A stretch of 64,000 nt of DNA from Piscinibacter sp. XHJ-5 (GCF_029855045.1 NZ_CP123228.1:2666001-2730000), one strand, 5' to 3'; counted from the stretch's first letter, positions 44,190 to 53,933 are shown. The notes: a model not told the origin generated them from the letters alone. Program-made: numbers and translations.

Positions 44190-44702
44190 ATGCACGTCGG
44201 CACGACATCGTTTCCACGGTACGCGTTTCTCGGCGACGACGAGGCGCGGTTCGTGAACAGCGCCTTCTCGCGCCTGCTGCCCGAGCACGACGACGACAGC
44301 TGGCGTTCCTCGGCTGGGGCGGAGTACGTCGACGAGCGTCTGCGGACCGGAGACGATTGCGTGCTGCAGCTTTCCATCGACCTCGGTGCCGAAGAGCTGC
44401 GGCTCACTGCGGCGCAAGTCGCGAGCACCTACCGCCGCGGCATCGCCGCCGTACAGCGCCACTGCATGGCTCGCTGCGGCGATGCCTTCCAGGACCTGCC
44501 GGTACGGCAGCAACATCTGGTGCTCCGGCTGCTGGAGCGCGGCGCGCCTTCCGCCGGCCTGCGCGGCCATGACCCCCTGTTCTGGCTGCTCGTGCAGCAT
44601 GCCGCGGAAGCGTACTTCCTTGCCACGCACATCGCGCTGGTGCGCAGCGATCGAGGCGTTGCGCGCCCTTCGCCGCTCCAGCAGGACCGTCTCCTCGCGT
44701 AA
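44190..44702 (+). CDS. gluconate 2-dehydrogenase subunit 3-like protein (orphan)
   Basis: A 170-residue protein resembling the small third subunit of FAD/cytochrome gluconate 2-dehydrogenases. The pattern is FVNSAFSRLLPEHDDDSW, AGAEYVDERL, YRRGIAAVQRHC, FQDLPVRQQHLVLRLLERG and a terminal aromatic FWLLVQHAAEAYF. ATG at 44190 has AGAGG upstream; the frame is open further 5' but without start signals. The GMC-type large subunit and the cytochrome are not in the window, so the protein is an orphan or serves enzymes encoded elsewhere. No Tat signal is evident at this start. Confidence 0.65.
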   Translation: MHVGTTSFPRYAFLGDDEARFVNSAFSRLLPEHDDDSWRSSAGAEYVDERLRTGDDCVLQLSIDLGAEELRLTAAQVASTYRRGIAAVQRHCMARCGDAFQDLPVRQQHLVLRLLERGAPSAGLRGHDPLFWLLVQHAAEAYFLATHIALVRSDRGVARPSPLQQDRLLA

Positions 44703-44722
44703 ACGCAAGTCGGGAGCCTTGC

Positions 44723-44959
44723 ATGCCTGTCATCGAAGTCGACTTCCGGCGCCAACGCGCGGGTGAGGGTCCGGACGATGACGATTGGCCGACGACGCAG
44801 CGATTCAGCCGGCGGTCCGGCGAGAAGATGCGCGGCGCGGACTATGCCGCGGCGATCGAACGGCCTCGGCACTCCGCGCTCCCGGCCTGGCCCGTCGCCA
44901 TCGGCGTCGTCGTGGCGATCCTCGGTGCGGTTGCGAGCGTGCTCTGGCACGCGGAATGA
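44723..44959 (+). CDS. small tail-anchored membrane protein, unknown function
   Basis: A 78-residue protein. The N-terminal half is charged (EVDFRRQRAGEGPDDDDW) and the C-terminus is a single hydrophobic helix, LPAWPVAIGVVVAILGAVAS, ending just before the stop. It starts 20 bases after the gluconate-dehydrogenase-like gene, so the two probably form a pair. There is no recognisable family. Confidence 0.6.
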   Translation: MPVIEVDFRRQRAGEGPDDDDWPTTQRFSRRSGEKMRGADYAAAIERPRHSALPAWPVAIGVVVAILGAVASVLWHAE

Positions 44960-45021
44960 CGGAGATAATGCCCGTGGCCGCACGATGAGGGCGGCGAAGG
45001 TTCCGGACAGCGAGGTCCGCA

Positions 45022-48000
45022 ATGAACCGACCATACTGGCGCGACGCTGGCGGTGAAGATGGCCGTTCCCATGTGTTGTGGGAGGACGGCGAGCGCCGGT
45101 TTTGGCGAATGAAGGGCGAGCGGCGCGATTGCATCACCGTGCTGCCCGCCGCCGAGCACCCCGCGCCTGCCAGCGTCAGCCGTCTTTCGCACGAATACGC
45201 ACTGAAGGACCATCTCGACGGCGCCTGGGCGTTGCGTCCGCTGGAGCTGGTGCGCGAGCGCGGGCAGACCGCCCTGGTGCTCGAATACCACGGCGGTGAG
45301 CCCCTGGATCGCCTGCTCGGGCTGCCCATGGACACCGCGCGATTCCTGCGGCTCGCCATTGCCCTGGCGGCGGCCGTGAGCCGGCTGCACGAACGCGGCC
45401 TCGTCCACAAGGACATCAAGCCGGCCAACATCGTCGTCGATGCTGCGGGCCAGCAGGTGTGGCTCACAGGCTTCGGCGTCGCGTCGCGTCTTCCGCGCGA
45501 GCGCCGGTCGCCGGAGCCGCCCGAGCTGATCGCGGGAACCCTCTCGCACATGGCGCCGGAACAGACCGGGAGGATGAATCGTTCGATCGACTCGCGCAGC
45601 GACCTCTACGCACTGGGCGTCACGCTCTATCAAGCGCTCACCGGAAGCCTTCCGTTCACGGCTTCCGATCCGATGGAGTGGGTGCACTGCCATGTCGCGA
45701 GAAAGCCGGTGCCGCCCACGGTACGCCTCGGCGATGTTCCTCCGCAGGTCTCCGCGATCGTCATGAAGCTGCTCGCCAAGACGCCGGAGGAGCGCTATCA
45801 GACCGCCACGGGAGTGGAGCGGGACCTGCGACGCTGCCTCGATGAGTGGGACACTCGACACTCGATCGGCGAGTTCACGCTCGGGGAGCACGACACCCCT
45901 GACAGGCTGCTGATCCCGGAGAAGCTGTACGGGCGGTCGCGTGAGATCGGCGCCTTGCTCGCCGCCTTCGACGATGTCGTCGCGAGCGGCGCGCCGCGGC
46001 TGGTGCTTGTCAGCGGGCACCCGGGGATCGGCAAGTCCTCTGTCGTCAACGAACTGCACAAGGCGCTGGTTCCTTCGCGCGGGCTGTTCGCATCGGGCAA
46101 GTTCGACCAGCTCAAGCGCGACACCCCCTACGCCACCTTGGCACAGGCGTTCCAGAGCCTGGTCCGGCATCTCCTCGGCATGCCCGAGGCGCAGCTGAGC
46201 CGGTGGCGAGACGAGCTTCGCCAAGCCCTCGATCCGAACGGGGCGCTTGTCGTCGAGCTCGTTCCCGAGCTCGAATTCGTCATCGGAGAACCGCCGCCGC
46301 TTGTCGACCTTCCGCCTGCGAATGCGAAGCGCCTCCAGCTGGCGCTGAGGCGGTTGATCGGCGTCTTCGCACGTGCAGACCATCCGCTGGCATTGTTCCT
46401 CGACGATCTGCAGTGGCTCGATGGCGCGACGCTCGACCTGCTGGAGGATCTGCTGGTCCAGCCCGACAAGCAGCACCTGCTGCTGGTGGGTGCCTACCGG
46501 GACAACGAAGTCGATGCGGTGCACCCGTTGACGCGCAGCCTCGAAGCCATCCGGGAGTCCGGGGCCGAGGTGCAGCAGATCGCCCTGGCGCCCCTGAGCC
46601 ATGACGACCTGGGACAGCTCGTCGCGGATGCCCTTCTGTGCGAGAGGCAGCACGGGATGTCGCTCGCGAAACTGGTTCACCAGAAGACGGCCGGCAACCC
46701 GTTCTTCGCAAGCCAGTTCATGCATGCGTTGGCCGAGGAGGGGGCCATCGCCTTCGACTTCGGCGCGTCCCGATGGTCCTGGGACATGAGGCAGCTGCAG
46801 GGGATGGCCTATGCGCGCAACGTCGCGGACCTCATGGTCGGCAAGCTGAGCCGGCTGCCTCAGGCCACGCGGACGGCACTGGAGGAGCTCGCCTGCCTCG
46901 GCAACGTCGCCGGGACCTCCATCCTTGCCCTCGTCCACGGGTCGTCCAAGGAAGAGCTCCATGCCGACCTGTGGGAAGCACTCCGCCTGGAGCTGGTCGT
47001 CCAGTCGGAGGACTCGTATCGCTTCGTGCACGACCGTGTCCAGGAGGCGGCGTATTCCCTCATCCCGATGGAACGGCGCGCGCAGGCGCATCTGCGGATC
47101 GGGAGGTTGCTGAGGGATGCACGCGGACAAGCGACCTTCGACATCGTCGGGCAGCTCAACCGCGGCTCCAGCCTCCTCACTTCGCAGGACGAGCGGGACG
47201 AGCTGGCCGAGCTCAACCTGGACGCCGGCAAGCGCGCCCACGCGGCGGGTGCGCTGGCCTCGGCGCTCACCTATCTGACCGCGGGCGCCGCGCTGCTGGG
47301 CGACGACGGCTGGCTGCGCCGGCACGACCTGAGGTTCGAGCTGGAGCTTTCTCGAGCCGAATGCGAGTACCAGACGGGTGACGGCACCGCTGCCGAAGAA
47401 CGCTTCGTCGCGCTGTCATTGCGCGCCGCCAATCTCGTCGAGCGGGCAAAGGCGGTCTTCTCGCTGGCGGCTGTCCACTTCGGCCTCGGGCAGACCGACC
47501 GCAGCATCACCGAGTGTCTCTCGTGCCTGCGCGACGCCGGGCTGGACATTCCCCTGCATCCGACGAACGAACAGGCCCAGGCTGCCCTGGACCGCATCCG
47601 CGCGAAGCTCGTCGGCCGCTCGATCGAGGAACTTGCGCAGCTGCCGCCGATGACCGATCCCGCGGCGCGAGCAGCCATGGATCTGCTGGCCGGCATGCTC
47701 CCCAGTGCGATGCACACTGACAAGAACCTGATGGGGGTGGTCGTCTGCGCGGCCATCGAACTCAGTCTGGAGCAAGGACACTGCGATGTTTCGTCGTATG
47801 TCTACGTCTATGTCGCGGCCTTGCCCGGTTGGCCCTCCAGCCACTTCGAAACCGGTCTTGCGTTCGGTCGACTGGGTCAGGCGCTGGCCGAACGCAAGGG
47901 GTACGAGCGAATCCGGGTCAATGTCTGCTTTGCCTTTGCCATGCGCATCCTGCCTTGGGCGCAGCACGTCGCAGATTGCCGCGATCTGATCCGCCGCGCC

Positions 48001-50517
48001 TTCGACCTTGCGGACCAGTCCGGCGATCGCAACATGGCTGCGTCATGCAGTTGCGCGCTCGTCTCGAACCTGCTCGTGGCGGGCGAGCCGTTGGCCGAGG
48101 TGGAGAAGGAGGCGGAATTTGCCCTGGAGATCTGCCGAAGGTCGACATGGACCCAGGCGATCGAACTCGCCAGCATGCACGCAGCGTTCATTCGGAACCT
48201 GCGTGGCGTGACGCCGCGGTTCGGCGCGTTCGCCGACGAACGCTACGACGAGCAGTCGATGCAGCAAGGTCTCGCGAACCACAAGGTCATGCCGTTCTCG
48301 GCATTCGCCTATTGGGTACGGACGCTGCAGGCGCGCCTTCTTGCCGGGGACTGGGCGGGGGCCCTGGAGGCGTCGAGCCAGGCCCAACCCCTGATGTCGG
48401 TGTTGCCCGCCGTCATCGAGATGGCCGAGCACGCGTTCTACAGCGCGCTCGCGCATGCCGCGGCGTGCGACTCCGTTTCCGCCGACGAACGCCCGCAGCA
48501 CGTGCAGGCACTGAGCGAGCATCACCGGCAGATCGAAGAGTGGTCGGGGCATTGCCCCGAGAACTTCAAGAATCGCGCCGCATTGCTCGCCGCGGAGATC
48601 GCCCGCATCGAAGGGCGTGACCCGGACGCCATGCGGCTCTACGACCGAGCCATCGGGTCGGCGCGCGAGAACGGCTTCGTTCACAACGAGGCACTGGCCA
48701 CAGAGCTCGCCGCGCGCTTCTACGCGGCCCGCGGATTCGACCGGATCGCGAAGGCGTACATGAGGGATGCCCGGCACGGCTATCGTCAATGGGGAGCCGA
48801 CGGCAAGGTGCGGCAACTCGACGATCGGTATCCGTACCTGCGGGATGACGACGCGCGCCCGGATCCGACACGCACGGTGCAGACGCCCGTCGAGCACCTC
48901 GACCTGTCCACTGTGCTCAAGGTCTCGCAGGCGGTGACCGCCGAGACCGACCTGGACAAGCTGATCGCCATGATCATGCGCCTGGCGCTGGAGCATGCGG
49001 GCGCGGAGCGAGGCCTGTTGATCCTTCCCCAAGGCGATGCGTACAGGATCGAGGCCGAAGCCCGCATCGGCAGCGATGCGGTGACAGTGGCGCTGCGCGA
49101 ATCGGACATCACCCCCGCCGACCTGCCGCAGTCGGTGTTCCACTATGTCGTGCGCACCCGAGAGAGCGTGCTGCTGAACGACGCCTCGGCTGACAAACCG
49201 TTCTCGGACGACGAGTACCTGCGCCGTCACCGGGCCCATTCGGTGGTGTGTCTGCCGTTGCTCAAGCAGACCCGGCTGGTCGGGGTGATCTATCTGGAGA
49301 ACAACCTGACGCCGGGCGCTTTCACGCCCGCCCGGATGGCGCTGCTGAAGCTGCTCGCCTCCGACGCGGCCATCTCGCTGGAGAACGCCCGCTTGTATCG
49401 CGATCTTCAGGAGCGCGAAGCGAGAGTTCGGCGGCTGGTCGACTCGAACATCATCGGCATCGTCATCTGGCATGCCGATGGCCGGGTCGTCGACACCAAC
49501 GAGGCCTTCCTGCGCATCACTGGGCACGATCGCGAGGAACTGCTCTCCGGTCGCGTGCGCTGGACCGACCTCACGCCACCGGACGCGCGACTGGTGGACC
49601 AGGTGAGGGATGCCGGAGCGGTCCAGCCGCACGAACGCGAGTTGTTCAGGAAGGGCGGCTCACGCGTCTCGGTCCTGGTCGGTGGGGCGCTCTTCGATGG
49701 CGTGCGGGACGAGGGCGTGGCTTTCGTTCTGGACCTGACCGAGCTCAAGCGGGCGGAGCAGGCCGCTCGCGACAGCGAGCGGCGATACCACGAGGTGCAG
49801 ATTCGGCTGTCCGATGCGAACCGTGTCGCGAGCATCGGGCAGTTGTCGGCGTCGATTGCCCATGAGATCAACCAGCCGCTGTCGGGCATCGTCACCAACG
49901 CCGGCACGTGCCTGCGCATGCTGGACGCGGACCCGCCGAATGTCGAGGGCGCACGCGAGACCGCGAGGCGGACCCTTCGCGACGGCAGCCGCGCCTCGGA
50001 CGTGATCGCGCGGCTGCGTGCGCTGTTCGGCAAGCGGGAGTTCGCGCTCGAGTCCATGGACCTGAACGAGGTGATGCGGGAAGTGCTCGCGCTGTCGTCC
50101 GGCGAGCTTCAGCGCAACCGCGTGATCGTTCAGCCGGAGCTGGCCGGGAACCTGCCGTCCGTCAGCGGCGATCGCATCCAGCTCCAGCAGGTCATCGTGA
50201 ACCTGCTGCGCAACGCCTCGGAAGCGATGGCCAGCGTCGACGATCGTCCGCGACGGCTGGTGATCACGACCGAGCGCGAGGCGGACGATCGTGTGCGGGT
50301 GGCGGTTCGCGATGTCGGCGTGGGCTTGGACCGCCAGCACCTGGACAACCTGTTCGATGCCTTCTACACGACCAAGAGCGGCGGCATGGGCATCGGGTTG
50401 TCCGTCAGCCGCTCGATCATCGAGCGGCACCATGGCCGCCTGTGGGCGGAGCCGAACGAGGATGCTGGCGCAACATTCTGGTTCTCCATCCCCTGTGAGC
50501 CGGAGCAGGCTGTGTAG
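45022..50517 (+). CDS. giant hybrid Ser/Thr-kinase-like/AAA ATPase/GAF/PAS sensor histidine kinase
   Basis: A 1831-residue signalling protein. The order is: eukaryote-like kinase domain (about 10-280), AAA ATPase (about 300-560), long helical TPR-like region (about 560-1250), GAF (about 1300-1450), PAS (about 1460-1570) and histidine kinase (about 1595-1830). The kinase catalytic loop is HKDIKPAN (residues 129-136), but the DFG motif reads TGFG, with Gly150 for Asp, and no VAIK-type Lys is evident, so Ser/Thr kinase activity is doubtful. The ATPase has Walker A GHPGIGKSS (Lys338) and Walker B LFLDDLQWLD. His1614 lies in SIAHEINQPLSGI, Asn1731 in VNLLRNASEAM, then RDVGVGLD and GMGIGLSVS, so the histidine kinase is intact. 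No partner regulator is adjacent. Confidence 0.93.
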   Translation: MNRPYWRDAGGEDGRSHVLWEDGERRFWRMKGERRDCITVLPAAEHPAPASVSRLSHEYALKDHLDGAWALRPLELVRERGQTALVLEYHGGEPLDRLLGLPMDTARFLRLAIALAAAVSRLHERGLVHKDIKPANIVVDAAGQQVWLTGFGVASRLPRERRSPEPPELIAGTLSHMAPEQTGRMNRSIDSRSDLYALGVTLYQALTGSLPFTASDPMEWVHCHVARKPVPPTVRLGDVPPQVSAIVMKLLAKTPEERYQTATGVERDLRRCLDEWDTRHSIGEFTLGEHDTPDRLLIPEKLYGRSREIGALLAAFDDVVASGAPRLVLVSGHPGIGKSSVVNELHKALVPSRGLFASGKFDQLKRDTPYATLAQAFQSLVRHLLGMPEAQLSRWRDELRQALDPNGALVVELVPELEFVIGEPPPLVDLPPANAKRLQLALRRLIGVFARADHPLALFLDDLQWLDGATLDLLEDLLVQPDKQHLLLVGAYRDNEVDAVHPLTRSLEAIRESGAEVQQIALAPLSHDDLGQLVADALLCERQHGMSLAKLVHQKTAGNPFFASQFMHALAEEGAIAFDFGASRWSWDMRQLQGMAYARNVADLMVGKLSRLPQATRTALEELACLGNVAGTSILALVHGSSKEELHADLWEALRLELVVQSEDSYRFVHDRVQEAAYSLIPMERRAQAHLRIGRLLRDARGQATFDIVGQLNRGSSLLTSQDERDELAELNLDAGKRAHAAGALASALTYLTAGAALLGDDGWLRRHDLRFELELSRAECEYQTGDGTAAEERFVALSLRAANLVERAKAVFSLAAVHFGLGQTDRSITECLSCLRDAGLDIPLHPTNEQAQAALDRIRAKLVGRSIEELAQLPPMTDPAARAAMDLLAGMLPSAMHTDKNLMGVVVCAAIELSLEQGHCDVSSYVYVYVAALPGWPSSHFETGLAFGRLGQALAERKGYERIRVNVCFAFAMRILPWAQHVADCRDLIRRAFDLADQSGDRNMAASCSCALVSNLLVAGEPLAEVEKEAEFALEICRRSTWTQAIELASMHAAFIRNLRGVTPRFGAFADERYDEQSMQQGLANHKVMPFSAFAYWVRTLQARLLAGDWAGALEASSQAQPLMSVLPAVIEMAEHAFYSALAHAAACDSVSADERPQHVQALSEHHRQIEEWSGHCPENFKNRAALLAAEIARIEGRDPDAMRLYDRAIGSARENGFVHNEALATELAARFYAARGFDRIAKAYMRDARHGYRQWGADGKVRQLDDRYPYLRDDDARPDPTRTVQTPVEHLDLSTVLKVSQAVTAETDLDKLIAMIMRLALEHAGAERGLLILPQGDAYRIEAEARIGSDAVTVALRESDITPADLPQSVFHYVVRTRESVLLNDASADKPFSDDEYLRRHRAHSVVCLPLLKQTRLVGVIYLENNLTPGAFTPARMALLKLLASDAAISLENARLYRDLQEREARVRRLVDSNIIGIVIWHADGRVVDTNEAFLRITGHDREELLSGRVRWTDLTPPDARLVDQVRDAGAVQPHERELFRKGGSRVSVLVGGALFDGVRDEGVAFVLDLTELKRAEQAARDSERRYHEVQIRLSDANRVASIGQLSASIAHEINQPLSGIVTNAGTCLRMLDADPPNVEGARETARRTLRDGSRASDVIARLRALFGKREFALESMDLNEVMREVLALSSGELQRNRVIVQPELAGNLPSVSGDRIQLQQVIVNLLRNASEAMASVDDRPRRLVITTEREADDRVRVAVRDVGVGLDRQHLDNLFDAFYTTKSGGMGIGLSVSRSIIERHHGRLWAEPNEDAGATFWFSIPCEPEQAV

Positions 50518-50521
50518 CTCC

Positions 50522-52132
50522 TCACTCCACGTACTGCGATCCGCTGCCGAGGCACGGATTTGCCGCGAGATAGTCGAACGCCGCCTTGGCCTGTACCAAT
50601 CCGCTTCCGGTGAAGTAGTCGGTCGCGCCTGACGTGCTCAGGCGAAGTGCGGACTGCCGAAGCGCGTTGCGGATGTGGTTGGCCGTGCAGCCGGGGAAGT
50701 GGCTCCAGACGAGCGCGGCGACGGCGGAGACATGCGGAACGGCCATCGATGTTCCGTCGGACGCGATGTAGTCGTGAACCGTGTAGTTGACCGTCGCGAG
50801 CTGCCCCAGTTGGCCCATCAGCGTCGCCCCGACGACGTCGCTGGTCGAGACCGACGGAATGCTCGTGATGGCACCCAGCAGACCGAGAGTGCCCGTGAAT
50901 TCGCCCGGGGCGTTGTTGTAGATCACGGCACCGACACCGCCGCTGCCTTCGCAGTTCACGACCTTTTCCCAGAACTGGTTGGTACCGCGCCGGATCAGGC
51001 AAATCTTCCCGGCCACGGAGAAGTCGGGCGTGTCGCCGATTCCGAAGTCCACCAGGGGGCCCGTTGCAGTGGTCTTCACGGAACCCTCGAATGATCGCGC
51101 TGCATGCTCGACCCCCGCGACGGTGAGATGCGGTGTGAAACCGGTCCCCACCGGCACGGTGGAGAGCACCTTGACCCCGGGCGCTGCGATCTGCACACGC
51201 GTGTTGTACTGCGAGAAATACGCGTGCGTGAGATTGCTGTCGACCGCGGCGACGGAGAGAACGCCCTTGTAGGAAGCGGGATAGTGGAACAGCGCGTTTC
51301 CGTCATTGCCGGCGGCAGCCACGAGGAGGATGCCCTGCCGGGTCAGCTTGGCGACCATGCGCTCCTCGGCTTTGCTCGCGAACGGGCTGCCCAGGCTCAT
51401 GCTGATCACGTTCGCGCCGGCGTCGGCGCAATCCTGCATGGCGGCGATCAGCTCGCCCGCATAGATCCACGTCGCATCAGGGCCGAACGCGCGAACGATG
51501 AAGAGATCCAGGTTGCCGGTGCGGATCACGCCCGAGACGCCTCGCCCGTTGGAGCCGATGGCTGCCATGGTGCCGGCCACGTGCGTCCCATGCATGTGCA
51601 GCGGCTTGCCGTCACTGCCATCCCACTTGCCGGCCCCTTTGTCGATGCCGTCGACGCGCATGGTCTGAAGGTCGGGATGCCCGCGCGCAAAGCCGGTGTC
51701 GATGATGCAGACCTTTCGGTTGCCGGCGAAAGGCACCTGCGCCGCCTGCACCGCCTGGATGCCCCATGGCAGCGTCTCGCCGTTCAGCAGCACGTCGCTG
51801 TAGCCGGCGCCCAGCGCGAGCAGCTTGCGCGGGACATCGGGGGCGTAGGCCTGCACCTCGGGCAGCATCGGCCGAAGCGCGGCGACGTTGGGCGGGTTGT
51901 TCGGATCGATCTCGATCCAGACGGCAGGGCCGTCCGGCATGTCTGCCGAACCGACGACCTTGATCTTCTGCGATTGCAGAACCTGGATCACGCGGTTCAC
52001 GTCGGATCCGGGCTTCAGGTCGATGGAATATCGGCTGGGAAGGCTGAACGCCTCGGCGGCCATCGAAGAGACGGCGCTCGCCAGGACGGCAAGTCCGATC
52101 AGCGCAGCACGCATGATCTTCTTCAGTGCCAT
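50522..52132 (-). CDS. secreted subtilisin-like (S8) serine protease with PA domain insert
   Basis: Exported protease of 536 residues with a signal peptide at about 1-26. The prodomain-like region (27-120) leads to a subtilase domain with the complete triad: Asp145 in IIDTGF, His181 in HGTHVAGT and Ser462 in DGTSMAVPHVSA. The oxyanion Asn is in AAAGNDGNAL. Between the His and Ser blocks lies an inserted protease-associated (PA) segment (about 345-440, KICLIRRGTNQFWEKV, GAVIYNNAPG) that usually gates substrates. The start has AGGAG seven bases upstream. It is encoded 20 bases after a small lipoprotein gene, in the same operon, and ends four bases from the convergent giant kinase gene. Confidence 0.93.
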   Translation of the reverse strand: MALKKIMRAALIGLAVLASAVSSMAAEAFSLPSRYSIDLKPGSDVNRVIQVLQSQKIKVVGSADMPDGPAVWIEIDPNNPPNVAALRPMLPEVQAYAPDVPRKLLALGAGYSDVLLNGETLPWGIQAVQAAQVPFAGNRKVCIIDTGFARGHPDLQTMRVDGIDKGAGKWDGSDGKPLHMHGTHVAGTMAAIGSNGRGVSGVIRTGNLDLFIVRAFGPDATWIYAGELIAAMQDCADAGANVISMSLGSPFASKAEERMVAKLTRQGILLVAAAGNDGNALFHYPASYKGVLSVAAVDSNLTHAYFSQYNTRVQIAAPGVKVLSTVPVGTGFTPHLTVAGVEHAARSFEGSVKTTATGPLVDFGIGDTPDFSVAGKICLIRRGTNQFWEKVVNCEGSGGVGAVIYNNAPGEFTGTLGLLGAITSIPSVSTSDVVGATLMGQLGQLATVNYTVHDYIASDGTSMAVPHVSAVAALVWSHFPGCTANHIRNALRQSALRLSTSGATDYFTGSGLVQAKAAFDYLAANPCLGSGSQYVE

Positions 52133-52152
52133 GAAAGTTCTCCTCGATCCTG

Positions 52153-52689
52153 CTAGGACTTGCACGCTTGCGTCTGGACGTTGCCGTCCATGATCCCTTT
52201 GTTGATGTAGTTGTCGAACGGGCCTCCCACCAGGCGAAGCTCATCCACACGAACGACGTGCTTGTCGCTGCCTTGCTTGGTGTCGTCCTTGATCGCTGTG
52301 AAACAGGCGTAGAGCTTGCCTGACCCCGGGGCCGCGGGATTGGTCGACGTGTAGTCCGCCACCACCGCCGGAGAAAGCGGGCAGTTGCATTCGAAGCTGA
52401 AAAGGCCGTTGGGAGGTGCACCGGCGCACATCCCGGCCTTGACCACATCGGCTCGGAACGACACGCCCCCAACCTTCTCGAACTCCACCGAGCTGCGGTC
52501 GGCATAGGTGACGCGCCCCTTGGGGCTGCTCGCGCACGTATCCGCATTGACGGTGACGACGGCGCTTTGAGCACCGCCGGCCGAGGGAAGCGTTCCACCG
52601 CCGGTCAGCCGGGTCGTTCCTTCGACACTGCATCCAGCGGCCAGCGCCGCGAATGCCAGCACTGGAAGCGTCCGGGTGGGTAGTCTCAT
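52153..52689 (-). CDS. Cys-rich lipoprotein co-encoded with the subtilase
   Basis: A 178-residue lipoprotein. ATG at 52689 has a perfect AGGAGG upstream. The signal peptide ends LAFAALAAGC, a lipobox, followed by Gly/Thr/Ser-rich sequence. The mature part carries at least six Cys (NADTCASSP, AGMCAG, FECNCPL, YACFTA, TQACKS), suggesting disulfide bonds. It precedes the S8 protease gene in one transcript. It may hold, inhibit or fold the protease, but no family is recognised and this is inference only. Confidence 0.72.
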   Translation of the reverse strand: MRLPTRTLPVLAFAALAAGCSVEGTTRLTGGGTLPSAGGAQSAVVTVNADTCASSPKGRVTYADRSSVEFEKVGGVSFRADVVKAGMCAGAPPNGLFSFECNCPLSPAVVADYTSTNPAAPGSGKLYACFTAIKDDTKQGSDKHVVRVDELRLVGGPFDNYINKGIMDGNVQTQACKS

Positions 52690-52783
52690 GATGTCCTCCT
52701 TCTGCGCCTGTCGCATTGACAACAATGTCGGCGAACAGTCGCGACGCTTCAACGATGCTTTGGTATTGGTGCGGGCCTGAGCG

Positions 52784-53818
52784 TCAACAGGCTGCAGGCG
52801 GAACGGACAGCGCTTCCCGGTACGCGAACAGCGCAGGCGTGCCGCCGGTCATGATGAACAGGATGTTCTCCTCGTCCGCGAGGTCCCCGTGCCTGACCTG
52901 GCTCAGCAGCCCGGCGAAGGCCTTGCCCGAGTAGACGGGGTCGAGCAGCAGGCCTTCGTTTGCGGCCAGGATGCGGATGGCGTCGATGGCCTCGGGCGTG
53001 ACCTCGCCATATCCCGGGCCGCGCGCATCGCTCACGATGACGTCGTCCACGCCCACCTCGCCACCTGCCGCCAGCAGCGCATGAGCGCCTCGGGCCAGCT
53101 CCAGCGTGTTCGCGTGCGCCGCCGCCGGGTTGGCGAACACGGCGAAGCCGTGAACCAGCGCGTGCCGATCGAGCAGCGCGAAGCCGGCCACGAGCCCGGC
53201 CTGCGTCCCCGCGCTGCCGTTGGCCACGACCACCCTGTCGAAGCGGATCCCCAGCGCATGCTCCTGGTCGGCGATCTCGAGGGCGCACTCGGCGTAGCCC
53301 AGACTCGATCTGGCAGAGCTTGCGCCGAACGGCAGCACGTAGCCGACGCGGCCGTCGGCTGCGAGTGCTTTCTGGCGTTCCGCCACGAAGCTGCCGACGG
53401 CCCCGGCATCGTCCAGCGCATGGATGGTCGCGCCGAACAGATCGGCCAGCAGCGGGTTGCCGCTCTCCCGGTAGTCGATGGCGTCGCCGTCGGTGAGCGG
53501 ACGCAGCCCAAGTTCGCAGCGCAGACCGATGCTGGCTGCTGCCGCGGCGGCCAGCCTTGCACTGTTCGACTGGCGCGGGCCGGTGGCGATGAGGGTGTCG
53601 GCACCCTGGTCGAGTGCCTCTGCGAGGAGGAACTCGAGCTTGCGCAGCTTGCCGCCTCCGCCGCCGAGACCGGTGGCATCGTCGCGCTTGACGAACAGCC
53701 GCGTGCCGTTGATCGCGGGGCCCAGCGCAGCCTCGACACGATGCAGGCGCTGAATGGGTGTCGGGCCGGCGAGCAGCCGCACGCGGGAATACCGATCGAA
53801 GCGTGTTGCGACGGACAT
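52784..53818 (-). CDS. PLP-dependent D-cysteine desulfhydrase / ACC deaminase-like enzyme
   Basis: Fold-type II PLP enzyme of 344 residues. The PLP lysine is probably Lys57 in LGGGGGKLRKLEFLLAEAL (relatives have GGNK). Next is the phosphate or substrate loop GPRQSNSARLAAAAAA, then NGSAGTQAGLVAGF as the PLP-phosphate Gly loop, and TGGTPALFAY near the C-terminus. True ACC deaminases have GGIQSNQTR and D-cysteine desulfhydrases similar loops, so the exact reaction (D-cysteine to pyruvate, H2S and ammonia, or a related deamination) is unresolved. The ATG has GAGG six bases upstream. A GGTATCG palindrome lies about 100 bases before the start. Confidence 0.88.
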   Translation of the reverse strand: MSVATRFDRYSRVRLLAGPTPIQRLHRVEAALGPAINGTRLFVKRDDATGLGGGGGKLRKLEFLLAEALDQGADTLIATGPRQSNSARLAAAAAASIGLRCELGLRPLTDGDAIDYRESGNPLLADLFGATIHALDDAGAVGSFVAERQKALAADGRVGYVLPFGASSARSSLGYAECALEIADQEHALGIRFDRVVVANGSAGTQAGLVAGFALLDRHALVHGFAVFANPAAAHANTLELARGAHALLAAGGEVGVDDVIVSDARGPGYGEVTPEAIDAIRILAANEGLLLDPVYSGKAFAGLLSQVRHGDLADEENILFIMTGGTPALFAYREALSVPPAAC

Positions 53819-53918
53819 GACGTCACCTCGGGTGCCATTGTTCGCGTCCCGCGGCAGGCGGGCATCCGTCTTCCGGCCGATCGAAGCATGGCGCTTGAGC
53901 CGTGCCGTGTAGTCCGAA

Positions 53919-53933
53919 GGTATCGCCGATACC
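53919..53933. promoter_or_regulatory. palindrome GGTATCG-C-CGATACC
   Basis: Perfect 7-base arms around one base, in the 181-base gap between the divergent PLP-enzyme gene (start 53818) and the small gene at 54000. The same arms with a two-base spacer occur at 57244-57259, upstream of the LuxR-type regulator gene. It is therefore a plausible operator for a shared dimeric regulator. Confidence 0.55.
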
